In this document: positions 51,752 through 64,000 of the stretch, piece by piece
How positions within the stretch are numbered: position 1 is the stretch's first letter
Layout of the letters: every line of letters begins with the position of its first letter
From: Deinococcus peraridilitoris DSM 19664
Lineage (GTDB): Bacteria; Deinococcota; Deinococci; Deinococcales; Deinococcaceae
Direction: 5' to 3'
NCBI RefSeq assembly: GCF_000317835.1
Contig: NC_019793.1
Span: 2,356,001-2,420,000, forward strand
Length of the DNA: 64,000 nt
Notes under the pieces: model-generated
Seen by the model: the letters and a program-made list of their open reading frames with translations, nothing else
What the model was told of the DNA's origin: nothing
The model's database searches: none
Program-made: the position numbers and the translations under genes

Positions 51752-52530
51752 GCGGAGTGCTCCTCGTTCGGTGAGGCGGGGGGTGAGACGGGCAGCTGCG
51801 CGGTGAGGTGCGAAGCGAGCCGCGCGGCCGCCTGCAGGGTCGCGGCGTAATCGAGTTCACCTGGCACACAGCGGCCCAGCGCGTACACTTCGGGCCAGCG
51901 TGTCACGCGAAAGTCCTGGAGTTCCCCGGCCGACAGGGTCAGATAACGCACCTGATAAGGCATGCCACCCGACTCGCCCGGAGCCTCGTCCTGACGCTCT
52001 GCGAACTGCAGGCCCTGATCGGCCAGGTTGTGCGCCAGAAAGTCGTACGCCACCTCGCTGAGGCGCCCCGCTTCCTCCTCCACATGGCCGATCAGCAGGC
52101 GCCCGCGCAAGAAACTTCCGACGGCCAGCACCACCCGCCGGGCACTGAGCAGCGGACCTTCCCAGGTGCGCAACTGGTACGGCGCTTCCGGCTGAACTTC
52201 CAAGGCCGACACGCAGGATTGCAGCAGGTGGACGCCCGGAGTCATCTCCAGCAGGAACTTGACCTGACGGTGCAGGGCCCAGTTGGTACGCTCCGGCAGA
52301 GCGCGCTCACGGGCTTCCTCGAACAGGCTGCCCGGCGGAAAGCCAAAGTCCACCTCCTGGTGATAGAGGTTGCCGACATTGTCGAGCGCCTGTGAGACCA
52401 GCAGCACATCCTGCCCCGCGCCCGCGAGGCGCCAGGCGAGTTCGCTGCCCGCGAGGCCGGCCCCGACGATGGCCACGTCATACAGATGCCCCGGCTGGGG
52501 AAGCGAGCGGGGAGTCACCGAGCGAAACAC
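51748..52530 (-). CDS. FAD-dependent GidA/TrmFO-like protein (small form)
   Basis: This 260-residue protein has the N-terminal FAD-binding motif VAIVGAGLAGSELAWRLA (about residue 20) and DVLLVS, then the GidA-like stretch ALPERTNWALHRQVKFLLE. It is much shorter than full GidA (about 620) or TrmFO (about 440) and has a C-terminal FAD-closing part ending in GRCVPGELDYAATLQAAARL. Linked genes trmB and priA suggest a role in tRNA modification or nucleic-acid handling; the reaction is unknown. Confidence 0.78.
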   Translation of the reverse strand: MFRSVTPRSLPQPGHLYDVAIVGAGLAGSELAWRLAGAGQDVLLVSQALDNVGNLYHQEVDFGFPPGSLFEEARERALPERTNWALHRQVKFLLEMTPGVHLLQSCVSALEVQPEAPYQLRTWEGPLLSARRVVLAVGSFLRGRLLIGHVEEEAGRLSEVAYDFLAHNLADQGLQFAERQDEAPGESGGMPYQVRYLTLSAGELQDFRVTRWPEVYALGRCVPGELDYAATLQAAARLASHLTAQLPVSPPASPNEEHSA

Positions 52531-52612
52531 CCCAGGAGTCTAATGCCTCTCATGTTCTCACGGTGGGGGAGCGCGCACTTGACAAACGGACGCGCTTGCC
52601 CGCACGAACGCT

Positions 52613-53467
52613 TCAGCGGTGCCCGGTGGCAATGGGCCGCGCGTCGTCGCTGACCCAGTCGCTCCATGAACCGGCGTACAGGCGAGTGTGCGTGCCTGGT
52701 GGCTTGCCGGCCAGCTCCAGCGCCAGCAGGTTGACGGTCGCGCTGACCCCCGAGCCGCAGTACACGATGGCCTGCTGTTCCAGCAGCGGCCCAAAGCGCG
52801 CGCGCTGCTCTTGCGGCGTTCGGAAATACCCATGCTCATCGAGTGACGCGGACCAGTCGATGTTGACGGCCCCCGGAATATGGCCGGCTTTTTTGTCCAG
52901 CGGCTCGGTCTCTCCAGCGTACCGCGCGGCGGCGCGTGAATCGATCAGGGTGACGTTCTCCGCGCGAGTCATGACGCCCGAGGCGTCGGTGACCAGCTCC
53001 GGTCGGACGCGCGGGGTGAAGCTCGCTGGTGGATGACGGACCACGGAAACATCCAGCCCGCCGCCCGCTTCGATCCAGGCGCTCAGGCCGCCGTCGAGCA
53101 CCGCGACGGCGTCATGCCCCATCCAGCGCAGCAGCCACCACAGGCGCGCGGCGTACATTCCGCCGCCGGGCGGTTCGTCGTAGGCAACGACCAGGTGTTC
53201 GCCGCCAATGCCCGCCTGCCCCAGACAGACCGCGAGCGCCTCCGGGTCCGGCAGAGGGTGGCGCCCGCCTGCCCCGTCAGGCCGTTTTGGTGCAGAAAGT
53301 GCTTGCTCCAGATCCAGATACAGCGCGCCCGGAATGTGTCCGGCACGGTAGGCACGGCGGCCCGCTTCGGGGTCGCTCAGTGAAAAGCGACAGTCCACGA
53401 CGCGAACCTTGTCGCTGCGCGCATGCTCGATCAGCCAGTCGGCGCTTACCAGCGGTCCCTGAGCCAC
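52613..53467 (-). CDS. Two-domain rhodanese-type sulfurtransferase
   Basis: This 284-residue protein has two rhodanese domains. The first begins VVDCRFSLSDPEAGRRAYRAGHIPGALYLDL and lacks the cysteine. The second holds the active-site loop CGSGVSAT (about residue 235), typical of thiosulfate or mercaptopyruvate sulfurtransferases. It moves sulphur in the cytoplasm for detoxification or cofactor synthesis. It has its own leader region and lies downstream of a small secreted-protein gene. Confidence 0.93.
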   Translation of the reverse strand: MAQGPLVSADWLIEHARSDKVRVVDCRFSLSDPEAGRRAYRAGHIPGALYLDLEQALSAPKRPDGAGGRHPLPDPEALAVCLGQAGIGGEHLVVAYDEPPGGGMYAARLWWLLRWMGHDAVAVLDGGLSAWIEAGGGLDVSVVRHPPASFTPRVRPELVTDASGVMTRAENVTLIDSRAAARYAGETEPLDKKAGHIPGAVNIDWSASLDEHGYFRTPQEQRARFGPLLEQQAIVYCGSGVSATVNLLALELAGKPPGTHTRLYAGSWSDWVSDDARPIATGHR

Positions 53468-53559
53468 AACGGTTCCTCCGAAGTCTCAGTGTACGCTCAG
53501 ACCCCAGCCCACAACTGATGAGAAGATTAACCGTCGGTTCACGGCGAGAGCACCGCCGG

Positions 53560-54057
53560 TCAGGTTCGCACCTCCTCCTCCTCCAGTTCACCGGCCAGCA
53601 AGATGGTAAAGGCAGCCACGCGATTCTTGGCGTCAAAGCCCACGATCACCGACCACGCCTGCCCGGGATGACGCTCGAAGACTGCCGTCCGCACGTAATA
53701 GCGCAGACCGTCGGCTTCCAGGAGACGCTCGCTCAGCACGCGGGTTTCAGCGCCATATTCCCGAACGCCCGCTTCGCGGTAGGCCCGGAACGCGGCCAGG
53801 CTGCCCAGCGAGGCACGCAGTTCGGGCGTGAAGGTGGCCCAGACCGAGTCGATTTTTACTGCGTAGAACTGCTGCACGACCGAGCGCCCCTGCCGGGTGA
53901 CGCGCTCCGTCGCCTCGGGTGCGCTCTGGGCCGGACGGACCGGGTTTGGGGCTGGACTCTGAGCCAAACCCTGACCACCGGACAGCAGGCAGGCGCAAAG
54001 GAGGCCTGGCCGGAGCAGACCTGAAGAGAGCAGTCGTGTGGCCAACGAGAATTTCAT
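53560..54057 (-). CDS. Small secreted protein, DUF3887-like
   Basis: This protein of about 165 residues starts at the ATG 54057 (a GGTGG ribosome site upstream). It has a signal peptide (about 1-31, LCACLLSGGQGLAQS), and residues about 45-165 form a cystatin-/NTF2-like fold (VVQQFYAVKIDSVWATFTPELRAS) that resembles DUF3887. It is extracytoplasmic with no catalytic motif. It lies downstream of ubiE/menG. Confidence 0.7.
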   Translation of the reverse strand: MKFSLATRLLSSGLLRPGLLCACLLSGGQGLAQSPAPNPVRPAQSAPEATERVTRQGRSVVQQFYAVKIDSVWATFTPELRASLGSLAAFRAYREAGVREYGAETRVLSERLLEADGLRYYVRTAVFERHPGQAWSVIVGFDAKNRVAAFTILLAGELEEEEVRT

Positions 54058-54202
54058 GTCCCACCGCCTTTGTGCGACTTCCCTTTCAGGGTACGCCGCC
54101 CCGAAAGAGCGCCGAAAAGGCCAAGTCTCCACCGGACGTTAAGCGTTTCTTTTGCTTGTCAGGCGCGTGGAGCGCTCTTCGGCCGGTTGCCCGGACCGGA
54201 AT

Positions 54203-54952
54203 TCAGCGTTTGTCCCCCACGTGCAGCGCCGCAATACCGAAAGTCAGCAGGCGATAGCGGGGATCAAATCCCGCAGCGTGCATCAGCAGCGCCAGACGGG
54301 CCGGGTCTGGAAAAGCCAGCACCGATTCTGGCAGGTAGGTATAGGCACCGGAATTGCCCGAAACCAGAGCACCCACACGCGGCAGGATATGCCGAAAATA
54401 AAAGCGCAGCAGCGCTCCGAAGGCGCCCGGCGAGGGTGGAGGAAACTCCAGGATCACCACCCGCCCGCCGGGCTTCAGCACCCGGTGAAACTCGCTCAGT
54501 CCCTGGGCGTAACGGGCAAAATTCCGGAATCCGAACGTGCAGGTGACCGCGTCGAAGCAGGCGTCCGGGTAAGGCAGGGCCAGGGCGTCGCCTTCCTCGA
54601 GGCGGATGTCGAGCTGCTGTTGCACGGCTTTGCGGCGGCCGATTTCCAGCATTTCGGGCACGAAGTCGCAACCGATCACCTGCGCTTCGGGAGCGCGGCG
54701 TTTGAGTTCCAGCGCGAAATCCGCAGTGCCCGTCGCCACGTCCAGTACGCGCTCTGGTCGGAGCAGCAGCGCTTCCTGCGCAGCTGCCCGGCGCCAGCGG
54801 ACATCGACGCCCAGGCTGAGCACGCGGTTGAGCAGGTCATAGCGTGGCGCGATCTGCGCGAACATCGCCTGTACGTCCTGCGCTTTTTCGGCGTGCTCCC
54901 CCACCGGCGGCTTGACGGGGTTGAGGTGCGGGCTCGGCGAATCAAGCGGCAT
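54203..54952 (-). CDS. ubiE: Demethylmenaquinone/ubiquinone C-methyltransferase
   Basis: This 249-residue SAM-dependent methyltransferase performs the C-methylation of the quinone head group; in this phylum menaquinone is the main quinone, so the menG name applies as well. Family motifs: VQAMFAQIAPRYDLLNRVLSLGVD (about residue 27), LDVATGTADFALELKRRAP (about 68), TFGFRNFA (about 140) and FHRVLKPGGRVVILEF. The start ATG at 54952 has a possible -10 (TATAGG) 8 bases upstream. Confidence 0.95.
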   Translation of the reverse strand: MPLDSPSPHLNPVKPPVGEHAEKAQDVQAMFAQIAPRYDLLNRVLSLGVDVRWRRAAAQEALLLRPERVLDVATGTADFALELKRRAPEAQVIGCDFVPEMLEIGRRKAVQQQLDIRLEEGDALALPYPDACFDAVTCTFGFRNFARYAQGLSEFHRVLKPGGRVVILEFPPPSPGAFGALLRFYFRHILPRVGALVSGNSGAYTYLPESVLAFPDPARLALLMHAAGFDPRYRLLTFGIAALHVGDKR

Positions 54953-55017
54953 GCTTCGAGCCTATAGCAAATCGGGCGGTGCTGCAGGCCGTCCGGAAAC
55001 GGCCACTGTTCGTGGAC

Positions 55018-56739
55018 TCACTGTTCGCGGGCCGTGGACACGGTGCGTTTTTCACTGGCCCGGCGTGCCGGCGCCGTGGTCAGCTGCAGATTCTCACGCC
55101 GGGGCAGCGAGAAGTAAAAGGTCGCGCCCTCACCGGGGCGTCCTTCGGCCCAGGTGCGTCCTCCGTGCTTGGTGACGATGCGGCGCACGTTGGCAAGGCC
55201 GATGCCGGTACCCTCGAAGTCCTCACTTTTATGCAGGCGCTGAAACACGCCGAACAGTTTGTGCGCGTAGGCCGGGTCGAAGCCTACACCATTGTCACGC
55301 ACGTACAGCACGTGCTCCGGGCCTTCCTGGGCATAACCGACCTCGATACACGCCAGCTCACGGGTGCGCGAGTACTTGAGGGCGTTCGAGAGCAGGTTCA
55401 CGAAGACCTGACGCAAGGTCGGGATGTCGGCGGCCACGGTTGGCAGGTCGGGCGGACGAAACTCGACGTGGCGGTGCGTGATTTCACTGCTCAATTCCTG
55501 CCACACATCCTGCACCAGCAGGCCGAGGTCAACCGGAACGATGCGCAGATCCTGCCGGCCGGTCCGCGAAAAGGACAGCAGGTCCGCAATCAGCGCGTCC
55601 ATCCGGCCCGCGCTCGTGCCGATGATGTCAAGGTAGCGCCGCGCCTTGTCCGAAGGATCAGGCCCCAGTTCCTTGCGCAATAGCTCGGCAAAGCTCGCCA
55701 TGTGCCGCAGGGGCGTGCGCAGATCGTGCGAGACGCTGTACGCAAAGGCTTCGAGTTCCCGGTTGAGATCCTCGAGCTGCGCGGTGCGCTCACGCACGCG
55801 TTCTTCCAGGGCGGCGTTGAGCTGCCGCACCTGCGCTTCGGTGCGTTTGCGTTCGGTCACGTCGCGCCCGGTCGAGACGAGATGGGTGATCTGACCATGC
55901 TCGTCTTTGATGGGCGTGATGGTGTTCTCCTCGACGAACAGCGTGCCGTCCTTGCGGCGTTGCACGATCTCGCCGCGGTAGACCCGCCCTTCGCTGAGAA
56001 CCCGGCGCAGGTGCTGCGTGAAGCTGTCGTCGTTGGGTGCCGAGCGGAGTTTCTCGGGCGGCTGCCCGATCGCTTCGGCCTTGCTGTAGCCCGTCACACG
56101 CTCGAAGGCGGGATTGACGTACTCGATCAGGCCGCTTTGGTTGCAGATAAAGACCGGGTCAGCCGTCTGTTCGAGCGCGCTGGAGAGCTTGCGCATTTCC
56201 TGCTCGGCACTTTTTCGGACCCGTTCGGTCTCGCGCTTCAGCTTGTCCTGTGTGCGGCGGGCCTTGAGGGCCTCGTGTTCACGCCTCAATTGCTCGTGTT
56301 GCTTGATGGCCTCGGTTTTCTTGTAGAGGTCCACGAACACCGAAACCTTGGCGCGCAGAATTTCCGGCACGACCGGCGCGAAGATGTAGTCCACCGCCCC
56401 CAGGGCGTAGCCGTCGAGCATGTCGGTTTCGGCGCGGTCGTAGGCTGTCACGAAGATGATGGGGGTACTTTCGGTCTGCTGGCGGCTGCGAATCAGCGCG
56501 GCCGTTTCGAAACCGTCCATCCCGGGCATACGCACGTCGAGCAGAATGACCGCGTAGTCTTCGTTCAGCAGCAGACGCAGCGCGTCACGCCCGGACTCCG
56601 CCTGCACGATGTTCTGCCCGAGCGGTTCGAGCGCGGCCTCAAGCGCCATGCGCTTGGAGTCGTTGTCGTCGACCAGCAGGATGTTCACGCGCCCGCCGTC
56701 ACTGCGTCCGCTGCCGGGCAATACTTGCTGTGCGTCCAC
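55018..56739 (-). CDS. Hybrid signalling kinase (REC-PAS-HisKA-HATPase)
   Basis: This 573-residue soluble protein begins with a receiver domain (residues about 18-130: VNILLVDDN, ILLDVRMPGMDG with the phospho-acceptor Asp). A coiled-coil linker, a PAS domain with PAC (about 195-310) and a histidine kinase core follow: SVSHDLRTPLRH (His about 350), NLLSNALKYS, DNGVGFDP, GTGIGLANVRR. GTG start directly abuts the stop of cheR. Receiver-first order resembles output-type kinases driven by an upstream kinase. It forms a pair with CheR. Confidence 0.92.
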   Translation of the reverse strand: MDAQQVLPGSGRSDGGRVNILLVDDNDSKRMALEAALEPLGQNIVQAESGRDALRLLLNEDYAVILLDVRMPGMDGFETAALIRSRQQTESTPIIFVTAYDRAETDMLDGYALGAVDYIFAPVVPEILRAKVSVFVDLYKKTEAIKQHEQLRREHEALKARRTQDKLKRETERVRKSAEQEMRKLSSALEQTADPVFICNQSGLIEYVNPAFERVTGYSKAEAIGQPPEKLRSAPNDDSFTQHLRRVLSEGRVYRGEIVQRRKDGTLFVEENTITPIKDEHGQITHLVSTGRDVTERKRTEAQVRQLNAALEERVRERTAQLEDLNRELEAFAYSVSHDLRTPLRHMASFAELLRKELGPDPSDKARRYLDIIGTSAGRMDALIADLLSFSRTGRQDLRIVPVDLGLLVQDVWQELSSEITHRHVEFRPPDLPTVAADIPTLRQVFVNLLSNALKYSRTRELACIEVGYAQEGPEHVLYVRDNGVGFDPAYAHKLFGVFQRLHKSEDFEGTGIGLANVRRIVTKHGGRTWAEGRPGEGATFYFSLPRRENLQLTTAPARRASEKRTVSTAREQ

Positions 56740-57570
56740 TCAGGCCACCTTTCGGTAAAGCTTTTCGCGGGCGTCGAGGGTGCTGTAGCGCCCTGCGAGC
56801 AGGCCCATATCGAGCGGTTCGAAGCGCCCCAGGGCCAGCAGACCAAAGGGCGCCAGGCTGTCGTGCAGCAGGTGGTGCACCTTGGCCTGCAGATCCTGAT
56901 TGAAGTAGATCAGCACGTTCCGGCACAGAATGACGTGAAAGTCGTTGAACGAACCGTCGGTGACGAGATTGTGCTGCGCCCAGATGATATTGCGCTTGAG
57001 TTCCGTGCGAATGATGGCATGCTCGTACTGAGAGGTGAAGTAACTTTCCAAATCACCCTGGCCACCCGACGCCCGGTAATTCTTGGCGTATTGCGCGAGG
57101 TGACGCTGCGGGTAGATGCCGTCGCGTGCCCGCGCCAGGTTGGCAGTGCTGAGATCGGTGGCGTACAGCCGGCTGCGCTCGAGCAGTCCCTCTTCCTGAA
57201 GCAAGATGGCCATGCTGTAGACTTCCTCACCGCTGGAGCAGCCCGCGTGCCAGATGCGCAGAAACGGGTGCGTGCGCAGCACGGGAACGACCTGCTGGCG
57301 AAAGGCCTGATAAAACTGAGGGTCACGAAACATCTCGGTGACGTTGACGGCCAGGCAGGCCACCAGCCGCTCAAAGGCCGCCTCGTCGCGCAGCACCCGC
57401 GCCTGCAGGCTGGAAACGTTCGCCAGCTTCTCTTCGCGCAAGGCGTGCAACACCCTGCGGCGCAAGGTGGCCGGGGCATATTGACGGAAATCAAAGCCGT
57501 AGCGCTGATAGATGCCTTCCAGCAGCAGCTGAATTTCGATGTGTTCCAGGTCGGGGGCAGTGTGAATCAT
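56740..57570 (-). CDS. cheR: CheR-type protein-glutamate methyltransferase
   Basis: This protein of about 276 residues (ATG 57570; the frame extends 37 codons upstream without a better start) has the CheR N-terminal helical domain and SAM fold: RIWHAGCSSGEEVYSMAI, then YATDLSTANLARARDGIYP, and the C-terminal CRNVLIYFNQDLQAK. CheR methylates receptors; here no MCP gene is nearby, but the neighbouring HAMP-repeat kinase may be the target. It is directly followed by the REC-PAS kinase with zero spacing. Confidence 0.9.
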   Translation of the reverse strand: MIHTAPDLEHIEIQLLLEGIYQRYGFDFRQYAPATLRRRVLHALREEKLANVSSLQARVLRDEAAFERLVACLAVNVTEMFRDPQFYQAFRQQVVPVLRTHPFLRIWHAGCSSGEEVYSMAILLQEEGLLERSRLYATDLSTANLARARDGIYPQRHLAQYAKNYRASGGQGDLESYFTSQYEHAIIRTELKRNIIWAQHNLVTDGSFNDFHVILCRNVLIYFNQDLQAKVHHLLHDSLAPFGLLALGRFEPLDMGLLAGRYSTLDAREKLYRKVA

Positions 57571-57742
57571 GCGTACACGAGGATGTTCATGGTGAGACGG
57601 GCGCGCCTCAGGATAGAGCATTGGCCTTCCCATACAAAGTGTCTGCTGACCGTCATGCCGCCGCGTGTGAAGAGTGTTCACAGAAGTTTTTCACTTCTTT
57701 CCTGAAGCCCTTGAAAAAGTCTGAAGCAAAAAGCCTGAAGTC

Positions 57743-57783
57743 AGGCCGGGTGAAGGGACGCCTGATCCCTTCACCCGGCCTGG
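57743..57783 (-). terminator. Perfect 17-bp terminator after the HAMP-repeat kinase
   Basis: CAGGCCGGGTGAAGGGA and its exact complement flank a 7-base loop. On the minus strand it is followed after 9 bases by TTTTT. It stands 4 bases past the stop codon of the large kinase, separating it from cheR. Confidence 0.85.
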
Positions 57784-57787
57784 TGCC

Positions 57788-63100
<5,313 letters not shown>

Positions 63101-63185
63101 TTGGGGCTCCTTGGCACCAGTGCGCGGCGGGTACCTCGTGCAGGTGCTCGGGTCCCGTCCGCGCGTTTTGGCGGTTTCTGAAACA

Positions 63186-63245
63186 ATGTTAGCGGCCTTT
63201 AGCGAGTCTTAAAGTGAGTTACCTATTCGCTAAAGAAAGCCATAA
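63186..63245 (-). promoter_or_regulatory. Putative kinase promoter with flanking inverted repeat
   Basis: On the minus strand TTTAAG, a 16-base spacer and TAACAT (at 63186-63191) form a plausible promoter. The 9-bp inverted repeat CTTTAGCGA (63197-63205) and TCGCTAAAG (63237-63245) lies over and upstream of it, as expected of an operator or a looped structure. Confidence 0.4.
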
Positions 63246-63427
63246 GGCACCGTTGGGCGGGATGAGGGTGGCGAGTGCCGACCACCCGGGGTTCCTATGA
63301 AAAAATTCGCTTCCAGCACGGTGATATTGACTCACTTTCCGGAACGGTCAACAGGCTGCTGTACCCGTTCTCTGGCTTAAGCTTTTGCCGGGATGTAAAT
63401 GAGAACTTGCTGCGCTGCAATAGCAGC

Positions 63428-63724
63428 ATGTCCTCCAACTTCTCACCCGAGGAACTGGTGGCCCTGCTTGCCTCCCGAAATGAGCGCGTCTGCACCCAGG
63501 CGCGGGCAGCATTGGCCGCCGCGGGGGTCCTGGCACGCCCGGCAGTGCAGGCCGGCACGTCGCATTCCAACCCTCAGATCAGTCGGCACTGCCGCGAGCT
63601 GCTCCCCATGCTGCCCACTGAAGCAAGTCTGGAGGCGCGCCGGTCAGGTGACTTCTGGCGTCGGCTGACACCGAGGCTGCCGGGATGGACGCTGACGCGC
63701 CGCGTGGAAATGGCGCCGCGCTGA
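63428..63724 (+). CDS. Possible small helical protein
   Basis: A 98-residue frame from ATG 63428 encodes a mostly helical protein (SPEELVALLASRNERVCTQARAALAAAG), resembling one HEAT-like helical pair. No ribosome site is visible and the C-terminal half is arginine-rich. It might be the remnant of a larger gene. The frame is open about 50 codons further upstream without support. Confidence 0.35.
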   Translation: MSSNFSPEELVALLASRNERVCTQARAALAAAGVLARPAVQAGTSHSNPQISRHCRELLPMLPTEASLEARRSGDFWRRLTPRLPGWTLTRRVEMAPR

Positions 63725-63801
63725 TGCGAACCTCGTCGGCAGGTCGGCTTCAGGTTGTTAGCTCGACGGGCAGAAGCTGCGTGTGAGAAGGAGGCAAAAA
63801 G

Positions 63802-63828
63802 AAGAGCCTCGACACTGTCGAGACTCTT
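63802..63828 (-). terminator. Terminator of the tRNA-like gene
   Basis: A 13-bp stem (one G-T wobble on the minus strand) around a 1-base centre, in practice an 11-bp stem with a 5-base loop, is followed on the minus strand by CTTTTTG. It begins 5 bases past the CCA end of the tRNA-like sequence. Confidence 0.85.
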
Positions 63829-63832
63829 GCCT

Positions 63833-63880
63833 TGGCTGGGGCACATGGATTCGAACCATGATCGACGCTTCCAAAGAGCG
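63833..63880 (-). tRNA. tRNA-Gln(UUG)-like 3' half (5' half not found)
   Basis: Read on the minus strand, the anticodon arm CGCT-CTTTGGA-AGCG (anticodon TTG), a 5-base variable loop, the perfect T-arm CATGG-TTCGAAT-CCATG and the acceptor TGCCCCA with G73 and an encoded CCA are all present. G73, A72 and TTG fit tRNA-Gln. The matching acceptor 5' strand (TGGGGCA) and a D-arm are not found upstream; instead there is a hairpin CGGGCA/TGCCCG. It may be a disrupted tRNA gene or an integration-type scar. Confidence 0.5.
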
Positions 63881-64000
63881 GGACGGGCATGTTGCCCGGT
63901 GTTGGGAAGGTTTAGAAAATGCCGCGCTGCACGGGGCTCGCGTCTCTTCGTGTGTTTTCGCGTAACTGCCCGTTTTGGGCGAGTTTACAGGGCTACTACG

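Noticed and set aside
63833..64000. tmRNA (ssrA) at the right edge
   Set aside because: Position 73 is G and the G3-U70 pair is absent, while tmRNA requires A73 and G-U; no tag frame found. A tRNA-Gln-like remnant fits better.

Overview
The window looks like a chromosomal segment from a Deinococcus-type bacterium (phylum Deinococcota). The DNA is GC-rich. Several genes have a -10-like hexamer 5-6 bases before the start codon, the leaderless arrangement common in Deinococcus. The PriA has lost its helicase motifs, as reported for D. radiodurans. Nearly all genes are housekeeping or signalling genes, and no phage, transposase or CRISPR array was found. The genus is inferred from gene content; no rRNA is present to confirm it. 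LEFT PART (1-27.7 kb): the C-terminal half of an MMPL exporter, a very proline-rich membrane-anchored protein with an 18-bp tandem repeat, a membrane diguanylate cyclase, and a divergent pair made of an isopropylmalate-synthase-like enzyme and a MerR-headed citrate synthase. Next come an MFS transporter and a LacI regulator around a likely operator, a discoidin plus beta-helix lipoprotein, galE with a Gfo/Idh/MocA dehydrogenase, an M50/CBS membrane protease, an ABC exporter pair, a QOR/small membrane protein/SDR set with touching reading frames, an AEC permease, a sensor kinase gene broken by a frameshift and an in-frame amber codon, and a secreted pullulanase. MIDDLE (27.7-41 kb): a complete riboflavin operon (FMN riboswitch, ribD, ribE, ribBA, ribH), a degenerate receiver protein, ygfZ, a colinear cdaA-cdaR-def-fmt run (c-di-AMP synthesis plus N-formyl-methionine metabolism), an unrecognised 466-residue protein, and a divergent DinB/WYL pair. 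RIGHT PART (40.6-64 kb): tsaE lies behind a three-gene set without an assigned function (roadblock/LC7-like protein, signal-peptide membrane protein, 663-residue helical protein), which is the best candidate here for an undescribed system. Then follow a remnant of an HD-GYP gene, a Kbl/BioF-type enzyme, a 46-residue acidic lipoprotein, tandem DinB paralogues, an FAD protein/trmB/priA operon, a rhodanese, a small secreted protein and ubiE/menG. The window closes with a soluble signalling cluster: a REC-PAS histidine kinase abutting cheR, and behind a terminator a 1770-residue hybrid kinase with about eight HAMP-type units and three receivers, resembling fungal Nik1 kinases. At the right edge there is a tRNA-Gln-like 3' half with its own terminator but no recognisable 5' half. 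HOW THEY FIT: the window is rich in second-messenger and phosphorelay functions (c-di-GMP, c-di-AMP, three kinases, CheR) and in envelope or carbohydrate functions (pullulanase, galE, beta-helix lipoprotein, LacI/MFS).
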